The notes beneath the pieces were generated by a model. It was not told the origin of the DNA and did no database searches. It was given only the letters and a program-made list of their open reading frames with translations. The position numbers and the translations under genes are program-made. DNA of 31,219 nt from Flavobacteriales bacterium UBA6165 (GTDB lineage Bacteria; Bacteroidota; Bacteroidia; Flavobacteriales_D; Crocinitomicaceae): NCBI GenBank assembly GCA_002422285.1, contig DIUF01000023.1:307-31525 (forward strand). The letters are read 5' to 3'. Below are positions 17,301-25,900 of this stretch, piece after piece; position 1 is the stretch's first letter, and every line of letters starts with the position of its first letter.

Positions 17301-18740
17301 TGCAGTTGATACGGGTGGTTGTGTAGTAACGTTGTTGTTCATTTGCTCCCATCGGTACCACAAAACATCACCGGCATCTGAGTCGGTAGCTGATGCAGTT
17401 AACGCAAAAGGCGTGCTAATGGGCACTGTGAATCCCCCATTGCTTGAGTTTATGGTTGGAGCGCTATTTGGTAAACCAGTAATAACCGCACATGTACCAC
17501 CCGAACCTTCAATAAAATCACCCATTTCCAACAAACTTACCCCATGAAAATGGTCGTCGCTGTTGTTTTGAACATTGGGAGCACAAATACCCGCGTAGCC
17601 CATAATCGTACTTGCGCTACCTGGCTCCATTGCTGTGGCGTTGTTTCGATTACAATTGTTATTCTGAGTATGATTGGCACCAAACTGATGCCCAATTTCA
17701 TGAGAAACATAATCCACATCAAAGGGGTCGCCAATAGGCGCTGGCAAACCTGTGACTCCTCCAGCTTTTAGTGAAGTATTACATACGGATTGTAAATAGG
17801 CCACACCTCCACCTCCAGTTGAAAACACATGACCTATATCGAAATTAGCGTTGCCAATAACGCTATTCAAGTTCGTGATGTTTTCACCTAACATAGTCCC
17901 CCCATTGCTATTGGTGTATGGGTCAGTTGTTGGATTGGTGTAGATAATCAAGTTGTTATTGGCAATGATTTCCATGGTAACTGCCAGCTCGCGTTCATAA
18001 ATACCATTTACACGATTCATAGTAGTTACTTGAGCTGCGAGTGCAAGCGCCACAGTACCTCCATGATAAATAGTGTACTCGCCTGTGGCAGCCAAAGCCA
18101 AACGATAGGTTCTCAATTCACAAGAGGCATAACTCATGGGGATATCCACAACGTCCTCCATAAGAATGTCTGAAATGAATTGAGCCTCCGATTCATGACT
18201 ACAGGCCATGGACTTATTGGTTACAAAATCATTTTTGTAATAGGCCATATAAAGCGAATTATTGTTTTGCTGAACTGGGTCAATGAAAAAAGTTCCATTT
18301 ACACGGTCAAAAATCATAGCATGAAAACCATGAGGTGTGATATCAATCTTTCCAACTAATTTGCGATTCGTGACACCCACTACATCATAGGTTCTAATTT
18401 CAGGAAACTGATCGCGCAAATCAGGATGCATTGTTGTGTTGACGAAAACATAGTAAAGATCAAAATTCCCATTTGGGTTTGGAACACTAATAATTACTTC
18501 TGATTCAGGGATTATAGTATTTCTATGCGGAATGTCTGAACCCTGTAATTCGATTTGTAATGCCGTATAATCCAAGTTGTAAACATCAAATGAGCCTGCC
18601 CAAATCTCTTGTTGGGGGATCGGAGCTAAAATTTGAAGATCAGAGGGAATCAGTTGGGTTTGGATTTGTCTTGTTGTGATTTGAGATAATCCAACAAAGT
18701 AAAATGAGATAATCCATAGAAAGGGTAGCATTAACTTCAT
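14352..18740 (-). CDS. large secreted reprolysin-like metalloprotease with FN3, P-domain and T9SS type A sorting domain
   Basis: A 1462-residue secreted protein. The order is: signal peptide (about 1-20), propeptide-like region, metzincin catalytic domain with canonical HEIGHQFGANH (H347, E348, H351, G354, H357) and Met-turn STIMGYAGIC, beta-sandwich modules, a fibronectin type III-like domain (about 757-848, with TYFWRVRAVNLCG), a proprotein-convertase P-like domain (about 850-990, with HTWVSDLFFTLTSPQGT and GVWTITVSD), an Ig-like segment, and a T9SS type A sorting domain (from about 1380, MQVFPNPTREAFQLSIDI). It is probably a surface or released protease. The ATG at 18740 is chosen because it opens the signal peptide and lies six bases after a matched promoter; the frame upstream adds only nine residues. 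It is the tandem paralog of the 921-residue protease, 67 bases downstream. Confidence 0.92.
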   Translation of the reverse strand: MKLMLPFLWIISFYFVGLSQITTRQIQTQLIPSDLQILAPIPQQEIWAGSFDVYNLDYTALQIELQGSDIPHRNTIIPESEVIISVPNPNGNFDLYYVFVNTTMHPDLRDQFPEIRTYDVVGVTNRKLVGKIDITPHGFHAMIFDRVNGTFFIDPVQQNNNSLYMAYYKNDFVTNKSMACSHESEAQFISDILMEDVVDIPMSYASCELRTYRLALAATGEYTIYHGGTVALALAAQVTTMNRVNGIYERELAVTMEIIANNNLIIYTNPTTDPYTNSNGGTMLGENITNLNSVIGNANFDIGHVFSTGGGGVAYLQSVCNTSLKAGGVTGLPAPIGDPFDVDYVSHEIGHQFGANHTQNNNCNRNNATAMEPGSASTIMGYAGICAPNVQNNSDDHFHGVSLLEMGDFIEGSGGTCAVITGLPNSAPTINSSNGGFTVPISTPFALTASATDSDAGDVLWYRWEQMNNNVTTQPPVSTATGGPNFRSFSSVTNPTRYFPSLEAIVNNGPFTWEVLPSVSRTMNFRCTVHDDHVVGSCNDYINTTLTFDATAGPFVLNYPSATGISWQATTSQTVTWNVANTTNANVNCQNVNIYLSTDGGLNYPILLASGVPNNGSSLVTVPNLPNTTSRVMVMAENGTFFDVSDNNFTITVAPNGYQLVATNPTISVCAGTNANFNLDIVQLGSYTDPVTLSFSGLPLGATASFTNNSVTPTGVSTLSVNTNSVASGSYTITVTAMSTFGTQNVNVTLIVSNGVPAPVSLISPIAAATNVDVPVQFSWNASSTPNVTYEIEISDFGDFSNIVAQQSNISGTNYASVSLANGTTYFWRVRAVNLCGTSAYSSIESFTTSFCVLVSSSNVPIIIPASGTPTVTSTINITQSGIISNLDVLNLIGTHTWVSDLFFTLTSPQGTVVNLFGGICGSMDNFNLNFSDNAAPGSIPCPPTTGLTYQPTGNLADFVGEEMLGVWTITVSDVFNLDGGALNSWSLNICYDLPVCPTPSVAPSSIDVVGIPYCLGGELSLIQIGGFLAPGANYEWFNASCSSTSIGSGSSISVAPTANTTYFVRVSEGVDCPETACTSILIEAPNTSNNLSIDQDFATCLVNSGNWTHFYNPDGRLIASVNSNGQNLGNVTAFSFVNGIPYIVPSCADPSDTEFFNAALARSFVITPQFQPVAPVAVRLYIMDSEFASYQSTAMSTIDNPFDDVDFLSELDLTKHSGTSQDGDPTNNCAGGTTLYIPQSSSGATNTIIAGVNNSSYLEYVISGFSEFFPMTSNNSALPVTLTNFKAECRENHIAVMWTTSSEQNASHFRLETSRDGYTWLLLDDIPAAGYSNQMQYYEYLDFKFVNTIIYYRLIQLDNDGEAYFYGPISVNCESNLNQMQVFPNPTREAFQLSIDIAEDFGAQNLVVTDLSGKIVHSKSINLNSGTQLIPFDNLVWSQGIYLVYIEGLVHQFTPIRIVIQ

Positions 18741-18745
18741 GGCTG

Positions 18746-18778
18746 CAAATTTAGAGTTGCGCCCCAAAGCTATGCAAA
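18746..18778 (-). promoter_or_regulatory. full Bacteroidota-type promoter of the large protease gene
   Basis: On the minus strand TTTG (18775-18778) is followed by 21 bases and then TAAATTTG (18746-18753), matching TTTG-N19-21-TAnnTTTG exactly. The -7 element ends five bases before the ATG at 18740, so transcription would start at or next to the start codon. This is the best promoter match in the window. Confidence 0.6.
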
Positions 18779-18841
18779 CATTTTAAAAAAACCAAAGACA
18801 CCCGCAGATTGCCTTAAAAAAGAATATGAATTGTTAAAATT

Positions 18842-20587
18842 CTACTTCTTAACCAAACGCTTGGTATAGGTCGAATTATCACCAACAATCTGAATGAAAT
18901 AAACGCCAGAAGGCCAATCGTGTATATCCAGAGTATAAAGTTGTTTGCTGTTGTTGATTGACTGTATAACTCTGCCCGTCATATCAGTAACTACTAGCTT
19001 TCTAACTTCAAATCCATTATTTACCTGTACATTCACTTTATTGTCTGCCGGATTTGGATAAACTGACCACGTTGGTAACTGTTGTTGCTCAATTCCAACA
19101 GCAAAAGAAATTGCGGATGATGGGTACTCACATCCATACTGATCCACCACAATTATAGTATAACTTCCGACACCTGAAATTGCAGTTGATATTCCAACAG
19201 CTCCCACAATTGCATTGCCATTCAAATACCATTGATATGTCGCCCCAGACAAAGGATTACTCAATACAATATCGGTTGTGGTACTGTATATACCTGGTAC
19301 ATAATCCGTACATACAATTCCCAATACCGGAGCACTTGTTGAAGAACAGCTACCCAAATTAAAAGCTGCAACTGTATAATTTCCTGACACCAAAGGCTCA
19401 ATAGACGTGCCCGAAGCCCCTGGTATTGACACCCCATTCAAGTACCATTGATACACATAGCCATCATCATCTATCCACATTATATTTTCATCAATATCGT
19501 AAATAATTTCAGGTTGCTCAGGGTAACCAAAAACTAACACAGTGTCTTGAGAAACAATCGCAGGGAAAGGTAAAATCGTTTGACTGGTTACCACGTAAGA
19601 AATGTTACCTCCTCCTCCGCTAGTACCACCTGTAAGCACACATCCGCTACATCCATTTAAATTTAAAATAGTTTGTCCCATGTAATCATCACCGAAGAAC
19701 CAAAGTTCACCAGCAGATTCATCAGCCTCCCAAACTTCAATTTTGTAAACACTCGAAGTATTTAGAACAATGCTCACATTCCAAGAAACGGGAGGATCAG
19801 TATCCATAATAATCGGACTTTGATAAACAGGAACATTGTTTTCGAACAGAATGAAATAAGGATCAGCCGCTTCAAAAGATGGAAAACCGCCTCCATAACC
19901 AGTCATTGAGTTAATTGTCAATGAAGTCAAGGTGTAAACATCGATAGTGTCAATATTGGAATAAGCAATATAGTTCACCACATATTCACCAGGTTGCATA
20001 TATAATTGTGGTGCTGGATTTTCTAATGTCGAAGTATTACCATTTCCAAAATCCCACGCATAAGCCAGCATTCCTGGATTGTTGTTTTCAAAAGCCACAG
20101 CAATTGGCGCACAACCGAAAGCACCTATCATTGTAAAACCGTCGTTCGAATTGTCTGGAACAAAAGGTAGTATTGTTAGAGGTAATTGAAAAGAAAAAGG
20201 AACCCCCGAAGTAATCGTTAAGTCAGCAATCACATTTACATCAACTAGATATTGACCCGCTAATAACGGTGTTCCAAAAACCAACCCGCAACCATTTTGA
20301 GAAACTTGAGGGTTATAATTACATCCGTTCGAAGCATTCGAACAAATCCATTGAAGTCCAACAGGTAAAGAAACCGATAAAATTTGGAAATTCGTGAAAT
20401 CGTAACCGAGTGTATCTGTTGGTAAGACAAATTGTAGCACCTCAGAATAATATTGGCCCACAGTTCCATCTGGAAATTGTTCAGGATATACGCCTACCTG
20501 AGTATACTGTGTATCCGGCACACAAACCTGTGCAAAAGACTGATAACCAATAAAAAAGACAAAAACAAATAGTATTAATTTCTTCAT
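18842..20587 (-). CDS. T9SS-secreted multidomain surface protein with PKD and Ig-like domains
   Basis: A 581-residue secreted protein with no catalytic motif. It has a signal peptide (about 1-19, ending QSFA). A cysteine-containing N-terminal module begins CVPDTQYTQVGVYPEQFPDG and resembles a recurrent Bacteroidota surface domain I know from other T9SS cargo. A PKD domain follows (about 147-215, with YAWDFGNGNTSTLENPAPQL), then a C2-like segment (about 230-320, with YKIEVWEADESAGELWFFGDD), Ig-like modules with paired YQWYLNG motifs, and a T9SS type A sorting domain (about 507-581, WSVYPNPADNKVNVQVNNG). It is probably an adhesin or a structural surface protein. It is divergent from elbB and upstream of the two protease genes on the same strand; each seems to have its own promoter. 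Ligand unknown. Confidence 0.85.
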   Translation of the reverse strand: MKKLILFVFVFFIGYQSFAQVCVPDTQYTQVGVYPEQFPDGTVGQYYSEVLQFVLPTDTLGYDFTNFQILSVSLPVGLQWICSNASNGCNYNPQVSQNGCGLVFGTPLLAGQYLVDVNVIADLTITSGVPFSFQLPLTILPFVPDNSNDGFTMIGAFGCAPIAVAFENNNPGMLAYAWDFGNGNTSTLENPAPQLYMQPGEYVVNYIAYSNIDTIDVYTLTSLTINSMTGYGGGFPSFEAADPYFILFENNVPVYQSPIIMDTDPPVSWNVSIVLNTSSVYKIEVWEADESAGELWFFGDDYMGQTILNLNGCSGCVLTGGTSGGGGNISYVVTSQTILPFPAIVSQDTVLVFGYPEQPEIIYDIDENIMWIDDDGYVYQWYLNGVSIPGASGTSIEPLVSGNYTVAAFNLGSCSSTSAPVLGIVCTDYVPGIYSTTTDIVLSNPLSGATYQWYLNGNAIVGAVGISTAISGVGSYTIIVVDQYGCEYPSSAISFAVGIEQQQLPTWSVYPNPADNKVNVQVNNGFEVRKLVVTDMTGRVIQSINNSKQLYTLDIHDWPSGVYFIQIVGDNSTYTKRLVKK

Positions 20588-20607
20588 AATATTATAATCT
20601 AGCAGCG

Positions 20608-20639
20608 TAAAAGTAATTGATTTTCAATTTGCATACAAA
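20608..20639 (-). promoter_or_regulatory. promoter of the PKD surface-protein gene
   Basis: On the minus strand TTTG (20636-20639), 20 bases, then TACTTTTA (20608-20615): one base off TAnnTTTG at the last position, with consensus spacing. The element ends 20 bases before the ATG at 20587. Confidence 0.5.
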
Positions 20640-20653
20640 AATGGGTGCAATAA

Positions 20654-20685
20654 TTTCTACAATACTCAGGCATTGCTTAAATTCG
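20654..20685 (+). promoter_or_regulatory. possible elbB promoter
   Basis: TTTC (20654-20657), 20 bases, then TAAATTCG (20678-20685): each element is one base off the Bacteroidota consensus, with correct spacing. It lies in the 118-base divergent gap, 20 bases before the elbB ATG. Confidence 0.35.
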
Positions 20686-20705
20686 CAGCAAATTAGAATG
20701 TAAAG

Positions 20706-21392
20706 ATGAAAAAAATTGGAGTGTTGCTGTCCGGATGTGGTGTTTACGACGGTGCTGAGATTCAAGAAGCTGTATTTACGCTGTTGGCTTTAGAGGAATT
20801 GAGGGTCGAAGCCGTGTGCATTGGTATTGACAAAAATCAGTATCATGTGATTAATCATACCAATGGCGAAGTAATGCCAGAAAGCCGAAACATGTTGGTG
20901 GAAGCCGCTAGAATTACGAGAGGAAAAATCACTCCAATCGATCAAATCGAGCCTAAGGATATCGACGCACTTATTATTCCCGGTGGCTTTGGCTCTGCAA
21001 AAAATTTGACCACTTGGGCGTTCAATGGTCCAGATAGCAATATTCTGCCAGAAGTAAAACTACTCTTGGTGAATTTGATTAACATCGGCAAACCAATTTG
21101 TGCATTATGTGTTTCGCCCGTGGTTGTGGCAAAAGCGCTCGAAGGCTCATCGATCAGAGCCAATCTAACCATTGGGTCCACCCAAGGCTCTTCTGAATAT
21201 GACATTGCAGGATTTAAGGCAGGTCTAGAAGCCACAGGTGCAGCAACAACAAACAAGACGATTGAGGAAATTCAGATTGACAAAATGAATAGAATTGTTT
21301 CAGCACCTTGCTACATGATGGAGGCCAATTTGTCAGAATTACGCAACAACATCCGAATGGCTATTGAGGCAACATTAAACCTAATTGATTAA
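20706..21392 (+). CDS. elbB: ElbB-type DJ-1/PfpI family glyoxalase-like protein
   Basis: A 228-residue cytoplasmic protein of the DJ-1/PfpI class I amidotransferase-like fold. Visible features are the N-terminal strand (MKKIGVLLSGCGVYDGAEIQ), the central IIPGGFGSAKNL loop and the nucleophile elbow ICALCVSP with C135. GSTQGSSEYDI and VSAPCYMME follow near the C terminus. Length and motifs match E. coli ElbB, reported to have glyoxalase activity and linked in older work to isoprenoid synthesis; the physiological role remains loosely defined. The ATG at 20706 is the natural start. A small lipoprotein gene follows after 15 bases and is probably cotranscribed. Confidence 0.93.
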   Translation: MKKIGVLLSGCGVYDGAEIQEAVFTLLALEELRVEAVCIGIDKNQYHVINHTNGEVMPESRNMLVEAARITRGKITPIDQIEPKDIDALIIPGGFGSAKNLTTWAFNGPDSNILPEVKLLLVNLINIGKPICALCVSPVVVAKALEGSSIRANLTIGSTQGSSEYDIAGFKAGLEATGAATTNKTIEEIQIDKMNRIVSAPCYMMEANLSELRNNIRMAIEATLNLID

Positions 21393-21407
21393 TTTAAATC
21401 TCGCGAA

Positions 21408-21620
21408 ATGAAAAAACTTATTACTTTCACCCTTCTAATGACCTTGTTCTCAACCTCATCCTGCAAGAGAGATTGGGTTTGCGTATGCACTTTTAACGAC
21501 GGCACTAATCCCAATAAAATGTCTATTGGCAGCTCAAACAGAGATGCTGCGGAAGCGACGTGCGAAAACTATTCGAGTGAAGCTATGAATTTGGGCGCAG
21601 ATTGCGCTTTGGCAGATTAA
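21408..21620 (+). CDS. small cysteine-containing lipoprotein
   Basis: A 70-residue protein with a type II signal peptide and lipobox STSSC (lipidated C19). The mature part has four further Cys (C25 and C27 in WVCVCTFNDG, C52, C66), which could form two disulfides in the periplasm. Small lipoproteins or secreted proteins with a CxC segment, a mid-protein helix and two later Cys recur in Bacteroidota, but I know no function. It starts 15 bases after elbB and is probably on the same transcript. Short length limits certainty, but the clean signal and lipobox favour a real gene. Confidence 0.75.
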   Translation: MKKLITFTLLMTLFSTSSCKRDWVCVCTFNDGTNPNKMSIGSSNRDAAEATCENYSSEAMNLGADCALAD

Positions 21621-21846
21621 ACCAATTTTCAGTCAAGAGTAGAGCATCTTTGACTGGAAATATTACGATGAATTTGAGAATTCAAGAATTATCAAAATTA
21701 AAATATGTTAAATTCCTAGGACTTTATTCCACGAACGCAAATATCAATACATTTGTGGCGTTTTTAACGGCAAGGAGAGCTAAGCGAGTTGCTATGTTTC
21801 AAACGACATTTAATTAACGGAAGATTGATTTTATCTTGCTATTCAA
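21621..21846. other. 226-base gap before the RND efflux operon
   Basis: The gap opens with an inverted repeat, CAGTCAA (21630-21636) and TTGACTG (21650-21656), ten bases after the lipoprotein stop. It is terminator-like, but no T-run follows. A 49-codon open frame (21668-21817, starting MNLRIQELSK) has no recognisable features and is doubtful. A weak -7-like TTATCTTG lies at 21831-21838, eight bases before the operon's first ATG. No regulator gene or clear operator is visible. Confidence 0.4.
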
Positions 21847-22971
21847 ATGAATAAAACCCTATTGGGTGGTTTAATCTTATTAGGTTTCACCACATCTTGT
21901 TCTGAAAAGAACTCCGAAAACACAGAACCAGAAGAGTTTAAAGTTTTCACCCCCCTACTCACAGATACTACGGCGTATGAAGATTATGTTTGCGACATCA
22001 TGTCCGTGAACAATGTCGAAATCCGAACTAGAGTGAAGGGTTACATTGAGTCTGTCAACACCGATGAAGGTAAATTCGTCAAAAAAGGACAGCTCCTGTT
22101 CAAAATTAGCAGTCAGGAGTACAAAGAAGAGTTGTTGAAATCACGAGCAGTTTTGAAAAGTGCTCAAGCTGATATGAAACAAGCAGAAATTGATTTGTCC
22201 AATGTTTTGCAGCTAGCTGACAAGCAAATTGTTTCAAAAACAGAGGTAGAAATGGCCAAAGCAAAGGTTGATGCTGCCAAAGCAAAAGTAGAGGAAGCGC
22301 AGTCTTTAGAATACAGTGCCAAGTTGAGACTATCCCTGTGCGATATTACAGCTCCATTCGATGGTTTTGTGGATCGTTTCCCAAATAAAATTGGTAGTTT
22401 AGTTGATGAAGGAACTTTGGTTACAACATTGTCTGACAACAATGAGGTTTTTGCCTATTTCAATGTCTCGGAGCGCGACTATCTCGACTTCATGAAAAAC
22501 TTGAAACTTGGCGCCAAAACATCAGAAGTGGAATTGGTCTTGGCCAATGGGGAACTTTATGAACACAGGGGTTTAATCGAAACCATAGATGGACAATTTG
22601 ACAACGAAACTGGAACCATCGCATTTCGGGCAAGATTTAAAAATCCAGATAGATTGTTGAAGCACGGAGCTAGTGGCAAAATCCGGTTGGAGCGCAAAAT
22701 CAAAAACGCGCTTATCATTCCGCAAAAATCGACTTTTGAGATTCAAGATAAAATTTACGTATATGTCATCAATGATAAAAACGTTTTAGAAGCTAGAAAC
22801 ATTCGTATTGCTCTAAGATTACCTAATATTTATATCGTTGAATCTGGTATTTCAAAGAAAGATAAAATTCTTTTGGAAGGCATCCAATTGGTCCGTGAAG
22901 GTGTTGTCATCAAACCTATGATAACAGACATCAACAAGGTTCTCGAAGAATTCAGGTCAATCAATCAATAA
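21847..22971 (+). CDS. RND efflux periplasmic adaptor (membrane fusion protein)
   Basis: A 374-residue AcrA/MexA-type adaptor that links the inner-membrane pump to the outer-membrane channel. It begins with a lipoprotein signal (lipobox FTTSC, C18), so it is anchored by lipid. The split lipoyl domain is visible as RVKGYIESVNTDEGKFVKKG (about 62-81) and LCDITAPFDGFVDRF (164-178), flanking an alpha-helical hairpin (about 92-160, rich in Ala, Lys, Glu). Beta-barrel and membrane-proximal domains follow. It is the first gene of a three-gene operon; the pump starts 10 bases downstream. No regulator gene adjoins it. The substrate cannot be told from the sequence. Confidence 0.95.
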   Translation: MNKTLLGGLILLGFTTSCSEKNSENTEPEEFKVFTPLLTDTTAYEDYVCDIMSVNNVEIRTRVKGYIESVNTDEGKFVKKGQLLFKISSQEYKEELLKSRAVLKSAQADMKQAEIDLSNVLQLADKQIVSKTEVEMAKAKVDAAKAKVEEAQSLEYSAKLRLSLCDITAPFDGFVDRFPNKIGSLVDEGTLVTTLSDNNEVFAYFNVSERDYLDFMKNLKLGAKTSEVELVLANGELYEHRGLIETIDGQFDNETGTIAFRARFKNPDRLLKHGASGKIRLERKIKNALIIPQKSTFEIQDKIYVYVINDKNVLEARNIRIALRLPNIYIVESGISKKDKILLEGIQLVREGVVIKPMITDINKVLEEFRSINQ

Positions 22972-22981
22972 GCCACGTACT

Positions 22982-25900
22982 ATGTTTTCATCCTTCATCA
23001 ATCGACCTGTACTTTCGATAGTAATTTCGGTGTTCTTTGTTTTTCTAGGGCTCATTGCTTTGATGCAATTACCTGTAACACAGTATCCAGATATTGCGCC
23101 TCCATCGGTAACCATTACGACTAAATATACTGGAGCCAACGCTGAGGTTTGTTCAAAAGCCGTTGTGACGCCCATTGAGCGTGCAGTAAACGGAGTTCCG
23201 GGAATGACTTATATGACCTCGGTTTCGGGTAACGACGGAACAAGTATCATTCAGGTGTACTTTAAAGTGGGTACTGACCCAGATATTGCCGCGGTAAACG
23301 TTCAGAATCGGGTATTAACAGTTGTTGATGAACTTCCGGAAGAAGTTGTGAAAGCAGGGGTTCAAACGGAAAAAGAGGTGAACGCTATGTTGATGTATCT
23401 CAATGTTGTGAGTGAAGACCCAGCGCACGATGAGTTGTTTTTATATAACTACACTGATATCAACATTCTGGCTGAATTGAAACGTATAGATGGCGTTGGT
23501 TTTGCTACCATTATGGGTTCTCGCGAATATTCGATGCGAGTTTGGTTGAAACCAGATAGAATGACCGTATATGATGTTTCTGCAGACGATGTTATACAAG
23601 CCTTGAAACGCTCGAATGTTGAGGCTGCTCCTGGTTCTCTCGGGGAGAGTTCTGGAAAAGATGCACAGTCCTTTTTATACGTACTCAAGTATAGAGGTAA
23701 ATATACTGAGGTTGAAGATTATGAAAACATCATTATCAAGAGTAAAGAAAATGGTGATTTCTTACGAATCAAAGATATTGCTGATGTTGAATTTGAGTCA
23801 CAAACACACAACGTAATTTCGAAAGAAAATGGTCGACCTTCTGCGGCAATCATGTTGAAACAGCGACCAGGATCAAATGCCAGCGAAGTAATTGAAAACG
23901 TAAAGAAGAAAATGGCTGAACTTCAGCAAACATCTTTCCCTCCAGGAATGAAATACACCGTAAACTATGACGTTTCACGCTTCTTAGATGCTTCCATTCA
24001 TGAAGTAATCAAAACCTTGATTGAAGCCTTTATTTTGGTGGGGTTAGTCGTATTCCTATTTCTCCAAGATTGGCGCTCAACTTTGATTCCTATCTTGGCT
24101 GTTCCTGTTTCCTTGGTGGGTACCTTTTTCTTTATGCAAATGCTCGGGTTCTCAATCAATTTATTAACCTTATTTGCTTTGGTTTTGGCAATTGGTATTG
24201 TGGTTGACAACGCGATTGTCGTCGTGGAAGCTGTGCATGCCAAAATGGAGCACCTGCATATTGGACCACGACAAGCCACTATGGAATCGATGAAAGAAAT
24301 GACTGGGGCGATATTAGCGATTACCTTAGTGATGTCGGCGGTGTTTATTCCGGTTGCCTTTATGGAGGGTCCTGCTGGGGTATTCTACAGGCAGTTCTCG
24401 ATAACACTTGCCATAGCCATTGTGATTTCAGGGATCAACGCCTTAACTCTATCTCCAGCATTGTGTGCTATTTTACTGAAACAACACCACCATGTTCCTG
24501 ATGCTAAGAAAAATTTCTTGCAGAAATTCTTCCAAGGATTCAACAATTGGTACGATGGGCTTTCCAACAAATACAAGAAAGTTTTGGGGCTCATCATCAA
24601 CCGAAGATTTGTTACAGTAGCTTCTTTAGTAGGCTTCTTATTCTTCACTTATGGTTTCATGAATTTCGTGCCTACTGGCTTTATTCCTAATGAGGACCAA
24701 GGAACGATTTATGCAAGTGTGACAACACCCGCTGGCTCAACTTTAGAGCGTACTGAACTAGTTACTGATGCCATTCAGCAAGCCGCTCAAGGTTTGGATG
24801 CCGTGGAAACCGTTTCCACATTGACTGGATTTAGCTTGATAACAGAAGGTATCGGTCCCTCGTTTGGGATGGTGATGATTAACCTAAAACCTTGGGACGA
24901 ACGTGAAGAATCGGTAGATGATATTATCGCTCAAGTGCAAAGCAAAATCAAAAACGTACAAGATGCCGACATTCAATTCTTTCCTCCACCGGCAGTACCT
25001 GGCTATGGAAATGCAAGTGGATTTGAATTTCGAATTTTGGATAAAACGGGCTCAGGAGATTTGGTGGCTTTACAAAAAGTGACAGATGAATTCAACGAAA
25101 AACTAACCAAACGACCAGAGATTAAGAATGCGTTCTCAAGTTTTGATGCTTCTTTTCCGCAATATCGTTTGAATTTTGATTACGATGCGGCGGCCGCAAA
25201 AGGTGTATCTGTTGACAATGCTATGGCTACGCTTCAAACATTAATTGGTAGTGAATATGCCAGCAATTTTATCCGCTATGGGCAAATGTATAAAGTAATG
25301 GTGCAAGCCAAACCTAATTACCGTGCTATGCCCGAAGATATCGCTGATCTTTATGTAAAAAACGACCTCGGTGAAATGGTGCCTTTTAGCTCATTCATTA
25401 CCATGGAAAGGGTTTTTGGACCAGAACAAATCACGCGCTACAACATGTATTCATCTGCCATGGTAAATGGTGAACCAAATCCCGGATTTAGTTCGGGAGA
25501 TGCCATTGTAGCCATACAAGAAGAAATGGCAAAATCGCTACCAAAAGGATACACTTACGATTGGTCGGGGATGACTAAAGACGAGATTGAATCGGGTGGA
25601 CAGGCTGTTGTGATCTTCATGATTTGTTTGGTCTTTGTGTATCTTTTGTTATCGGCTCAATACGAGAGTTTCTTGTTGCCATTAACGGTAATTCTCTCTC
25701 TTCCAACGGGTATTTTAGGTGCTTATGCCATGATTTGGTTGTTAGGCTTAGAAATGAATATCTACGCACAAATTGCTTTGGTCATGCTCATCGGTCTTTT
25801 GGGTAAAAACGGTATCCTCATTGTTGAGTTTGCCATATTGAAACAAAAAGAAGGAGCAACAAAATTTGAAGCTGCCATTGAAGGGGCTGTATCCCGTTTG

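Noticed and set aside
17158..17547. 129-codon open frame on the plus strand
   Set aside because: It is antisense to the conserved core of the large protease, whose reading frame is strongly supported.
11519..20587. Repetitive look of the T9SS gene block as a possible CRISPR or tandem repeat array
   Set aside because: The repeats are protein-level paralogy and Ig-like modules; no regular short DNA repeat with spacers is present.
21668..21817. 49-codon plus-strand frame MNLRIQELSK...
   Set aside because: No signal peptide, domain or promoter is visible; it is short and lies in an AT-rich leader. Possible small peptide but not supportable.
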